41,902 bases of DNA from Pseudoalteromonas aurantia (GTDB taxonomy: Bacteria; Pseudomonadota; Gammaproteobacteria; Enterobacterales; Alteromonadaceae), in contig NZ_PNBY01000093.1 in the NCBI RefSeq assembly GCF_005886875.1, positions 1 through 41,902 on the forward strand, given 5' to 3'. Under the pieces are notes generated by a model. It saw nothing but the letters and a program-made list of their open reading frames with translations, had not been told where the DNA came from and ran no database searches. Below are positions 35,644 to 41,902 of this stretch, one piece after another (positions within the stretch are counted from its first letter, which is position 1; the number at the start of each line of letters is the position of its first letter). The position numbers and the translations under genes were made by a program.

Positions 35644-36366
35644 CTACAGCTCCTTTCTTTGGTATAAAAAGTACCCTATAACTGCCGCCGATAGTCCTAT
35701 GAGTAACCACTGTAATGCATAGGCGCGATGCTTTTGCGGCGACATAACAACGGCTTTGTAATGGGGCACTGCCACAGTTATCGTGTTACCGAGTTGATAA
35801 GTCACAAACGGATAAATTGTAAGACCCGTTAGTGTTGTAAAGTAGGATAAATCTAAGTATTGCAGCAGATTATGAGAGTTAGCATTCATTGCTGGCTGAG
35901 AGGCTAGTGTGAACCCCTTAATATCTTTACTTTTGATTTGTAGCTCAAGCTCAACGTCTTCTTCAGGCAAGCGTATACTCGGTAGCGTTCGGAGTGCTGG
36001 TGCAGCGATAAAGCCTAAATTCACCAACAGTACGTCATCTAAATGATTTGCTTGAAACAAGGTGATCAGGTCATATCCCGGTCTCCCTTCAACTATTTTA
36101 TTATCTAAAAACCATACTTGATCAGTCAGAAAAGCCCCTGACACTTTGAACTTAGCGCTATGGATAGTTTCGATTGAATCAGCAAATACCGACTCTAGGC
36201 TTGCCGTCTCTTGCGTCAAAATAACCCCTTCTTGACCGAGCAAAAGTGCTTTATTCTCAGCTCGTTGCCATTGCCACATAGCCAATGATAAACACACCAC
36301 GACAATGACAAAAACAGTCGCAGTTGCCAAAAGTGAACTAAGCTTGTATTTACTTACTTCTCGCAT
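35644..36366 (-). CDS. SURF1-family cytochrome oxidase assembly protein
   Basis: Assists heme A insertion into subunit I. 240 aa from the ATG at 36366 (AGGAG 6 bases upstream); a longer frame to 36429 would run through the divergent DUF2909 start. Typical layout: N-terminal helix (12-30) followed by MWQWQRAENK, a periplasmic domain with GRPGYDLIT, and a C-terminal helix (ALQWLLIGLSAAVIGYFLYQ). Its stop lies next to the start of the SCO-like gene. Confidence 0.92.
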   Translation of the reverse strand: MREVSKYKLSSLLATATVFVIVVVCLSLAMWQWQRAENKALLLGQEGVILTQETASLESVFADSIETIHSAKFKVSGAFLTDQVWFLDNKIVEGRPGYDLITLFQANHLDDVLLVNLGFIAAPALRTLPSIRLPEEDVELELQIKSKDIKGFTLASQPAMNANSHNLLQYLDLSYFTTLTGLTIYPFVTYQLGNTITVAVPHYKAVVMSPQKHRAYALQWLLIGLSAAVIGYFLYQRKEL

Positions 36367-36379
36367 AGAGGCTCCTAAA

Positions 36380-36700
36380 ATGTTGGTCAAATTTATTATC
36401 GTTTTTTTATTATTATTTATCTTATTCAACTTATTTAGAGCGCTTTACTTAATGGTATCTAATAACCAATCGGGCAAACCAATGTCGCATTATTTAGGCC
36501 GAAGAGTGCTTTACTCAGCCTTAGTCATTGCGCTCATTTTAACCAGTGCATTTTTCGGATTTATTCCTCTCAATAGTAATCCCGTCATTACAGAACATAC
36601 ACAAATACAAACAAACATAGCCATACAACGTCTACAAAGTGCCAATACCAAGCAGCCGCTTGAAAAGCAAAATGCTGCTTTGAATCCAAATGCCCCTTGA
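36380..36700 (+). CDS. DUF2909 twin-transmembrane protein
   Basis: 106 aa from the ATG at 36380. Two membrane helices (MLVKFIIVFLLLFILFNLF, about 1-22, and about 45-62) separated by SGKPMSHYLGRRVLYSA, the DUF2909 pattern, with a polar C-terminal tail. Transcribed against the surrounding cox operon: its start codon is 13 bases from the SURF1 start, and its last 113 bases overlap the 3' end of coxC. The same inverted gene is known in Pseudomonas cox operons. Function unknown; a link with oxidase assembly is inferred from position only. Confidence 0.82.
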   Translation: MLVKFIIVFLLLFILFNLFRALYLMVSNNQSGKPMSHYLGRRVLYSALVIALILTSAFFGFIPLNSNPVITEHTQIQTNIAIQRLQSANTKQPLEKQNAALNPNAP

Positions 36701-37463
36701 AAATGCGCAAGAGAACAATAAGTAGCATTAGGGTTCCGAGCGTTACATGCAAGCCATGAAAACCCGTTAGTAAATAAAAGGTATTACCATAGAGGCCTGA
36801 CTGTAATGTTAAATTTAAATCGTTGTAGGCATGTCTGTATTCTTCAACCTGCAAACCCAAAAACACCGCCCCCAATAAGACCGTTAGGCTTAAAAAGATT
36901 TTCAGCTTTAAACGTTCATCACGCTCCATAGCCACATGTGCAAAATGCATTGTCACTGAAGACGTTAATAAAATAATGGTATTAATTAGCGGTAACCCCT
37001 GCCATCCCATAGCATTAGTCGTTTCACCGCTAGGCGTTGTCAAAAGAGGCCAAACAGCTTCAAAATTTGGCCATAGCACTTCGTAAGTCATAGCATTATT
37101 ACTAGCACCACCTAACCATGGCACCGATAGCACCCGGGCGTAAAATAGCGCGCCAAAAAATGCCAAAAAAAACATAACCTCAGAAAAAATAAACCAACTC
37201 ATGCCTTGTCGAAATGAGCGATCCATTTGCGCTGAATACAACCCTTTTTGAGACTCTTCAATCACATGTTTAAACCAACCAAATAACATGTATATCAAAA
37301 TACCAATACCACCATACAAAATGTAACTGCCACTTGAAGCTGTAGAATCAATTTGCATTACCGTTAAGCCCGCTCCTACTGCAATGAAAAACATGGCGAC
37401 TGCGCCTATGATTGGCCATTGACTCTGCTCTGGCACAAAGTAGTTTTCATATTTTTGTTCCAC
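36588..37463 (-). CDS. coxC: Cytochrome c oxidase subunit III
   Basis: 291 aa, seven membrane helices, structural subunit of the heme-copper oxidase. Conserved segments: GMSWFIFSEVMFFLAFFGALF with the helix III glutamate, MHFAHVAMERDE, and GFHGLHVTLG near the C-terminus. The start is GTG at 37463 with a strong AGGAG site 6 bases upstream. The 3' end overlaps the opposite-strand DUF2909 gene. Confidence 0.96.
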   Translation of the reverse strand: MEQKYENYFVPEQSQWPIIGAVAMFFIAVGAGLTVMQIDSTASSGSYILYGGIGILIYMLFGWFKHVIEESQKGLYSAQMDRSFRQGMSWFIFSEVMFFLAFFGALFYARVLSVPWLGGASNNAMTYEVLWPNFEAVWPLLTTPSGETTNAMGWQGLPLINTIILLTSSVTMHFAHVAMERDERLKLKIFLSLTVLLGAVFLGLQVEEYRHAYNDLNLTLQSGLYGNTFYLLTGFHGLHVTLGTLMLLIVLLRIFKGHLDSKQHFAFQAAAWYWHFVDVVWLCLFVFVYVL

Positions 37464-37472
37464 GACTTTCTC

Positions 37473-38030
37473 CTAACTAGCCCCGATGTGTACGGTAGCA
37501 GCATTTATATTGGCATTTACTGAATCACTGATATCGAATACGGTATATGACAGGGTTAATTCTTTAACATCAGTAGGCAGCTCAGTATCTACATAAAACA
37601 ATAACTTGAATTCAAGTTGTTCACTGGGAGCAAATGCTTGTTTATCAAAACAAAAACAAGCCATTTTATGTAAATACTTAGCAGCTTTCCCTGGTGATAC
37701 CGACGGGACAGCTTGCATCACTCGCGCACTATCACTTAAATTTTGAGCAAAAAATGTGACTTCTGTCATTTCACCCGGTTTCACTTGCACCATGTATTGC
37801 TTCGATTTCACAGCAAAAGGGGCACTTTGTTGAGCGTGAGTTGTAAAACTCACATCAATCGTTCTTGAATTAATAATTGCTTGGCTTTGTTCGGCCGCTT
37901 CCATGCTTGGTTTACCATTAAGTCCTGTTACATCACAAAAAACGTCGTAAAGGGGTACTAATGCGAAAGCAAAAGCAAACATTGCGAGAGCACTCAATAG
38001 TAACTTCTTTAATAACGCATGATGTTCCAT
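37473..38030 (-). CDS. ctaG: Cytochrome c oxidase assembly protein CtaG/Cox11
   Basis: Delivers copper to CuB of subunit I. 185 aa: N-terminal membrane helix (8-27), then an immunoglobulin-like periplasmic domain with copper-binding C125-F-C127 (MACFCFDKQAF). FCDVTGLNGK after the helix is a family hallmark. The start ATG overlaps the coxA stop as TAATG, so translation is coupled. Confidence 0.95.
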   Translation of the reverse strand: MEHHALLKKLLLSALAMFAFAFALVPLYDVFCDVTGLNGKPSMEAAEQSQAIINSRTIDVSFTTHAQQSAPFAVKSKQYMVQVKPGEMTEVTFFAQNLSDSARVMQAVPSVSPGKAAKYLHKMACFCFDKQAFAPSEQLEFKLLFYVDTELPTDVKELTLSYTVFDISDSVNANINAATVHIGAS

Positions 38031-39616
38031 TACTTAACCTCTGGTGGTGTGCTAAACGTATGATACGGCGCAGGAGAGGAGACTTCCCACTCTAGACCTT
38101 CAGCTCCATCCCAAACCTTGTTAGGAACCGATTCACCACCACGGGCACATTTATAAACCACCGCCACAAATAACAACTGCGATAACCCAAAAGCAAAACC
38201 GCCAATACTGATAATTGCGTTAAAATCAGCAAACTGCAAAGCATAATCAGGAATTCGGCGCGGCATGCCTGCAAGGCCAACAAAGTGCATAGGAAAAAAT
38301 AAAATATTCACACTCACTAGCGACAACCAAAAGTGCCATTTAGCCAAAGTAATATCAAACATATGCCCAGTCCATTTAGGCAGCCAATAATAAGCACCGG
38401 CCATAATTGAAAAGACAGCGCCAGTAACCAAAACATAATGAAAGTGTGCCACAACGAAATACGTGTCATGATATTGGAAATCAGCAGGTGTAATAGCCAA
38501 CATCAATCCAGAAAAGCCGCCTAGGGTGAACAACACAATAAAAGCGATAGAAAACAACATGGGGATCTCAAAGGTGATGGAGCCTCGCCACATCGTTGCC
38601 ACCCAGTTAAAGACTTTGACTCCAGTAGGCACCGATATCAGCATCGTCGCATACATAAAAAAGAGTTCACCAGCCAATGGCATTCCCGTCGTAAACATAT
38701 GATGTGCCCATACAACGAAAGACAACAATGCAATCGAAGAGGTGGCATAGACCATAGATGCATAGCCAAATAGTTTTTTGCGAGAAAAGGTAGGGACAAT
38801 AGTTGAAATGATACCAAAAGCCGGCAAAATCATGATGTACACCTCTGGATGTCCGAAGAACCAAAATATATGTTGAAACATAACGGGGTCTCCCCCTCCA
38901 GCGGCATCGAAAAAGCTAGTGCCAAAATATTTATCAGTTAATACCATCGTCACCGCGCCGGCCAGGACAGGCATAACGGCAATCAATAAAAACGCAGTGA
39001 TCAACCACGTCCATACAAACAACGGCAGTTTCATCCAAGTCATGCCCGGCGCCCTAAGATTCACTATGGTTACAATCACGTTAATTGCACCCATTATTGA
39101 ACTGATCCCCATAATATGGACTGCAAATACAAATAAGGCAGTATTATCGTTACTATAAGTAGTGGATAAAGGTGCATAAAATGTCCAGCCAAAAGCAGGA
39201 CCCCCTCCTTCCATGAATAACGACATGAGCAAGATTGAAAACGCGAATGGTAAAATCCAAAAACTCCAATTGTTCATTCTAGGCAACGCCATATCTGGTG
39301 CTCCTATCATCATAGGTATCATCCAGTTAGCCAGCCCAGTGAAGGCTGGCATAACAGCACCAAAAACCATGATTAAGCCATGTACAGTTGTCATCTGATT
39401 GAAGAAGTGCGGATCGACTAACTGTAGCCCGGGCTGAAATAACTCTGCGCGGATCACCATCGCCATAGCACCGCCAACAATAAACATAGTTAAAGAAAAT
39501 ATTAAGTACAGTGAACCGATGTCTTTATGATTTGTTGTATATAACCAGCGCTTGAACCCTTTCGGAGTATGATGATGTTCGGGATTTTGTTCTTGAGAAT
39601 CAACCAATGTACTCAT
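38030..39616 (-). CDS. coxA: Cytochrome c oxidase subunit I (aa3-type)
   Basis: Catalytic subunit holding heme a and the heme a3-CuB centre. 528 aa, 12 helices. Heme a ligand H79 (TTVHGLIMVF). CuB ligand H256 and cross-linked Y260 in GHPEVYIMILP with the D-channel glutamate, which marks an A1-type oxidase. H305-H306 in WAHHMFTTG; heme ligands in VVAHFHYVL (H391, H393). AAGGAG lies 8 bases before the ATG, inside coxB; the genes overlap by ATGA. Confidence 0.98.
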   Translation of the reverse strand: MSTLVDSQEQNPEHHHTPKGFKRWLYTTNHKDIGSLYLIFSLTMFIVGGAMAMVIRAELFQPGLQLVDPHFFNQMTTVHGLIMVFGAVMPAFTGLANWMIPMMIGAPDMALPRMNNWSFWILPFAFSILLMSLFMEGGGPAFGWTFYAPLSTTYSNDNTALFVFAVHIMGISSIMGAINVIVTIVNLRAPGMTWMKLPLFVWTWLITAFLLIAVMPVLAGAVTMVLTDKYFGTSFFDAAGGGDPVMFQHIFWFFGHPEVYIMILPAFGIISTIVPTFSRKKLFGYASMVYATSSIALLSFVVWAHHMFTTGMPLAGELFFMYATMLISVPTGVKVFNWVATMWRGSITFEIPMLFSIAFIVLFTLGGFSGLMLAITPADFQYHDTYFVVAHFHYVLVTGAVFSIMAGAYYWLPKWTGHMFDITLAKWHFWLSLVSVNILFFPMHFVGLAGMPRRIPDYALQFADFNAIISIGGFAFGLSQLLFVAVVYKCARGGESVPNKVWDGAEGLEWEVSSPAPYHTFSTPPEVK

Positions 39617-40758
39617 TGCTCTTTCTCCTTATTAGCGTCTACTTCTGCTTGTATTTGACTTGGTTGAATTACTTCACCTGTATTATTACCCCAGCTATTA
39701 CGCTTGTAGGTGATCACACCGGCAATTTGTTTAATTGACAGCTGTTTGCCAAAGGCTTGCATCGCAGTCCCGGGCCGACCATTCAGCAAAATGTCAATGT
39801 GTGGCTTCAAATCACCTTGAACCAACGCACTCCCCTTCATCGCAGGGAACACGCCTGGTAAGCCTAGCCCTGTAGGCTGATGACATGCTGCGCAATACCC
39901 CATATAAACCTGTTCACCTACAGCCATTAACTCCTCTTTAGTCAATGTTTTGTCTAATAATGCAGCACTGGCTTCTGCCTGCTGTTGCTTTTCCTTTTTA
40001 GCCTCAGTAAGCCATAATTCAAATTCCTCTGGTGATCTGGCATCAACAACAATCGGCATAAAACCATGATCTTTTCCACATAATTCAGCACACTGACCGC
40101 GGTAAATGCCAACTTCATTAACTTTGGTCCAAGCCTCATTAATGAAGCCAGGATTAGCATCTTTTTTAACAGCAAAATCAGGCACCCACCATGAATGAAT
40201 TACATCATCTGATGTCATCAAAAACCGCACCTTTTTTCCAGTCGGAATAACCAATGCCCTATCCACTTCGAGTAAATAATGCTCACCTTTCTCTGCTTGA
40301 TCGTTCATTTGTTCACGGGGTGTCGACAGTACAGAATAAAAATCTACATCATGTGACATATATTCATAGTGCCACTTCCATTGTGACCCAGTCACTTTGA
40401 TAGTGAGATCTGCCTTGCTTGCATCTTCCATCGCAATTAATGTCTTCGTTGCAGGAATAGCCATAACGACTAGAATGATGAATGGAATCGCCGTCCACAG
40501 AATTTCTACTTTCGTACTTTCGTGAAATTGGGCAGCAATCGCGCCCTTTGATTTGCGGTGGTGAATAAGCGCCCAAAACATCACCGCGAAAACGATGACT
40601 CCAATGACACAACAAATCAGAAATATCGTCATATGGAGTTGGTAGACATTTTGACTAATGTCTGTAACTCCTTTACGCATATTGTAATCGCTGTTACTTG
40701 CTGCCCCAAAAGACATAAACAAGACAAATAAGCTTACAACAGCATGGTATGCTTTCAT
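39613..40758 (-). CDS. coxB: Cytochrome c oxidase subunit II with fused cytochrome c (caa3-like)
   Basis: 381 aa. Signal peptide about 1-21, two membrane helices (about 42-66 and 86-108), and a periplasmic cupredoxin domain with CuA ligands H188, C223, C227, H231 and M234 (GQCAELCGKDHGFM). A Lys/Gln/Ala linker leads to a C-terminal class I cytochrome c with CAACH (289-293) and a methionine ligand candidate in TAMQAFG. This makes the enzyme caa3-like, able to take electrons through its own heme c. First gene of the operon; AAGGGG lies 8 bases before the ATG. Confidence 0.97.
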   Translation of the reverse strand: MKAYHAVVSLFVLFMSFGAASNSDYNMRKGVTDISQNVYQLHMTIFLICCVIGVIVFAVMFWALIHHRKSKGAIAAQFHESTKVEILWTAIPFIILVVMAIPATKTLIAMEDASKADLTIKVTGSQWKWHYEYMSHDVDFYSVLSTPREQMNDQAEKGEHYLLEVDRALVIPTGKKVRFLMTSDDVIHSWWVPDFAVKKDANPGFINEAWTKVNEVGIYRGQCAELCGKDHGFMPIVVDARSPEEFELWLTEAKKEKQQQAEASAALLDKTLTKEELMAVGEQVYMGYCAACHQPTGLGLPGVFPAMKGSALVQGDLKPHIDILLNGRPGTAMQAFGKQLSIKQIAGVITYKRNSWGNNTGEVIQPSQIQAEVDANKEKEQ

Positions 40759-41051
40759 GTGACGCCCCTTTATTTTGCGCTAGCAAATGACCCTTTCACT
40801 AAAATTACGCATCATGTTTTTATTATCGGATAACTGTCATGAGCTACGACCTTAGTCGAACACTACACTGCGTGACTATTAACCAATTAGTCAATAATTG
40901 AATAATTAGCAAGTTTTGAGGTATTTTTAAACGAATTGGGAGGAAGTTCTTGAATTTAGATAAGTGAATTTAGGTATGTTAAAAGTGAAAAGGGCAAATT
41001 CATGTGTGAACTTGCTCTTTAACTATATGAAGTTGTGCATGATCAGGATAA
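40759..41051. other. Intergenic region between coxB and lexA
   Basis: 293 bases without a convincing gene. It should hold the cox operon promoter (minus strand) and the lexA terminator. An inverted repeat TGACTA-N9-TAGTCA lies at 40873-40893, 115 bases upstream of coxB, and could be an operator. I could not identify a convincing promoter by eye. Confidence 0.5.
40989..41020 (-). terminator. Candidate terminator after lexA
   Basis: Arms of 14 bases around a 4-base loop, with one mismatch and one G-T pair. On the minus strand it is followed by T-rich sequence (CTTTTCACTTTT). It lies 32 bases past the lexA stop. Confidence 0.5.
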
Positions 41052-41669
41052 TTACATCCAGTCACCATTTCTGATAACACCAACAGCTAAGCCTTCTATA
41101 GCAAACGATTCATGTTCTAAGTCTACTTCGATCGCTGAAAACTCTTCATTTTCGGCATGCAGAAAAACCCGCTTACCAGCTTTTTCTAGCCGTTTAACGG
41201 TGACATCTTCTTCGACACGGGCAACAACAACTTGCCCATTTTCTGCGACTTGAGTACGGTGTACAGCTAACAAATCTCCATCAATGATACCAATATCTCT
41301 CATACTCATACCGTTTACACGTAATAGGTAATCAGCAGCAGGTTTGAATAATGAAGCATCTACCTGACAGTGGCTTTCAATATGTTGCTCAGCCAAAATA
41401 GGCTCGCCAGCAGCCACGCGACCAATTAAAGGTAAGCCTAATTGTTCGGGTTCTTCTTCTGCAGGTAAACGGATCCCTCTGCTAGCACCAGGTACCATCT
41501 CGATCACACCTTTTTTTGCCAATGCTTTCAAGTGCTCTTCAGCTGCATTAGCACTTTTAAACCCTAGCGCATCCGCAATTTCTGCTCGCGTTGGGGGCAT
41601 ACCCGTATCTTTAATAAAAACTTTAACTAGTTCAAATACTTGTTCTTGTCGTTTTGTCAGAGGTCGCAT
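41052..41669 (-). CDS. lexA: SOS repressor LexA
   Basis: Represses DNA-damage genes and self-cleaves when RecA filaments form. 205 aa. N-terminal winged helix ([32 protein letters not shown]), cleavage site A87-G88 in RVAAGEP, catalytic S122 (GMSMRDIGI) and K159 (TVKRLEK). Each is offset by 3 from E. coli LexA. Two SOS boxes lie directly upstream, indicating autorepression. The ribosome site is weak and lies within the promoter-proximal SOS box. Confidence 0.97.
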   Translation of the reverse strand: MRPLTKRQEQVFELVKVFIKDTGMPPTRAEIADALGFKSANAAEEHLKALAKKGVIEMVPGASRGIRLPAEEEPEQLGLPLIGRVAAGEPILAEQHIESHCQVDASLFKPAADYLLRVNGMSMRDIGIIDGDLLAVHRTQVAENGQVVVARVEEDVTVKRLEKAGKRVFLHAENEEFSAIEVDLEHESFAIEGLAVGVIRNGDWM

Positions 41670-41673
41670 ACAA

Positions 41674-41689
41674 CTGGTTTTCCATACAG
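41674..41689. promoter_or_regulatory. SOS box (LexA site), proximal
   Basis: CTG-N10-CAG (CTGGTTTTCCATACAG), a weaker match to the CTGTATATATATACAG consensus, 4 bases before the lexA start codon. E. coli lexA also has two adjacent boxes. Confidence 0.7.
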
Positions 41690-41697
41690 TACATTTA

Positions 41698-41713
41698 CTG
41701 TGAGTATATACAG
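41698..41713. promoter_or_regulatory. SOS box (LexA site), distal
   Basis: CTGTGAGTATATACAG matches the LexA consensus at 13 of 16 positions. It is separated from the proximal box by 8 bases, so centres are 24 bases apart, allowing two dimers to bind. Confidence 0.88.
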
Positions 41714-41781
41714 TTACATAAAAATCGCAAACCTTTCACACATAAAACTATGATTGTTAATTAAAGTATGAGTATTATAGA

Positions 41782-41799
41782 TCCTGACCTACGTCAGGA
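41782..41799. repeat. Perfect hairpin 1 (possible REP-like element)
   Basis: TCCTGAC, loop CTAC, GTCAGGA: 7-bp perfect stem. Lies 69 bases beyond the distal SOS box, in sequence with no recognised gene. Confidence 0.5.
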
Positions 41800-41822
41800 G
41801 GACAGATGTGTGAGACTCCTCT

Positions 41823-41841
41823 CCCTGAACTGGTTTCAGGG
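41823..41841. repeat. Perfect hairpin 2 (possible REP-like element)
   Basis: CCCTGAA, loop CTGGT, TTCAGGG: 7-bp perfect stem. It shares the CCTGA/TCAGG arm theme with hairpin 1, 24 bases away, which suggests a paired extragenic palindromic element. No T run follows, so a terminator is unlikely. Confidence 0.5.
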
Positions 41842-41902
41842 TCCATGGCTTTTCACTGCCTTTTCATCCCAAATTCCTTTTCCTAAACCCCAAAAAGCAA
41901 AA

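Noticed and set aside
41806..41886. 26-codon ORF with a strong ribosome site at the right edge
   Set aside because: Not listed as a gene because it lies inside two hairpins that look like an extragenic repeat; kept only as a finding.

Overview
The window is a chromosomal stretch from a marine gammaproteobacterium of the Alteromonadales type. Pseudoalteromonas is the best guess, inferred from protein character (an NfuA of the same length and cysteine positions as E. coli NfuA, plus EnvZ/OmpR, GreB and LexA) and from local gene orders; no rRNA is present to confirm it. I see no phage, insertion sequence, CRISPR array, tRNA or rRNA. Coding density is very high, and almost every gap is under 200 bp. 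The two longest gaps are 40759-41051 and 41670-41902.

Layout. 54-3637 (minus): a lone HBM-type chemoreceptor, then an overlapping glycosyltransferase/PAP2-phosphatase pair. 3804-9217: histidine-utilisation locus. rraA and a divergent arginase-family formimidoylglutamase lie on the plus strand. A degenerate GGDEF-EAL membrane protein and hutI lie on the minus strand, with hutC divergent from hutI across a perfect 14-bp palindromic operator. hutU and hutH are not here. 9214-15220: an SDR-type NAD-binding protein, envZ-ompR (minus), then divergent greB and tex; the ompR-envZ/greB/tex neighbourhood is also found in enterics. 15319-16546: a putative HExxH metalloprotease of the SprA/CJM1_0395 type with a small flagellar-rod-like partner. 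16649-21667: bioH, gntX/comF and nfuA, an order known from E. coli, but interrupted by a large M14 zinc carboxypeptidase. 21612-23969: a MATE exporter and a polysaccharide deacetylase whose 5' ends overlap head to head.

23982-32479 (minus) is a complete chemosensory operon in transcription order: STAS protein, cheY, cheA, cheW, a large soluble-facing receptor, cheR, cheD, cheB. The receptor has three PAS domains in exact 131-residue register, two HAMP-like segments, and a C-terminal WEEF tail expected to tether CheR. It resembles the Pseudomonas Che2/Aer2 and Vibrio cluster III type of pathway. No flagellar genes and no cheZ accompany it, so its output is not obvious.

32651-40758 (minus) is a full aa3/caa3-type cytochrome c oxidase operon in transcription order: coxB (with fused cytochrome c), coxA, ctaG/cox11, coxC, SURF1, a SCO-like protein with a CxxxC motif, ctaA, ctaB and SCO1/SenC, many joined by ATGA or TAATG overlaps. 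A two-helix DUF2909 gene sits inverted inside it. 41052-41669 is lexA with two SOS boxes upstream. The last 120 bases hold two perfect hairpins that no gene explains.

The most unusual items are the triple-PAS receptor and its STAS-headed operon, the catalytically degenerate c-di-GMP-type protein in the hut transcription unit, the CxxxC SCO-like protein that has lost the SCO histidine, and a possible 9-codon leader upstream of nfuA.
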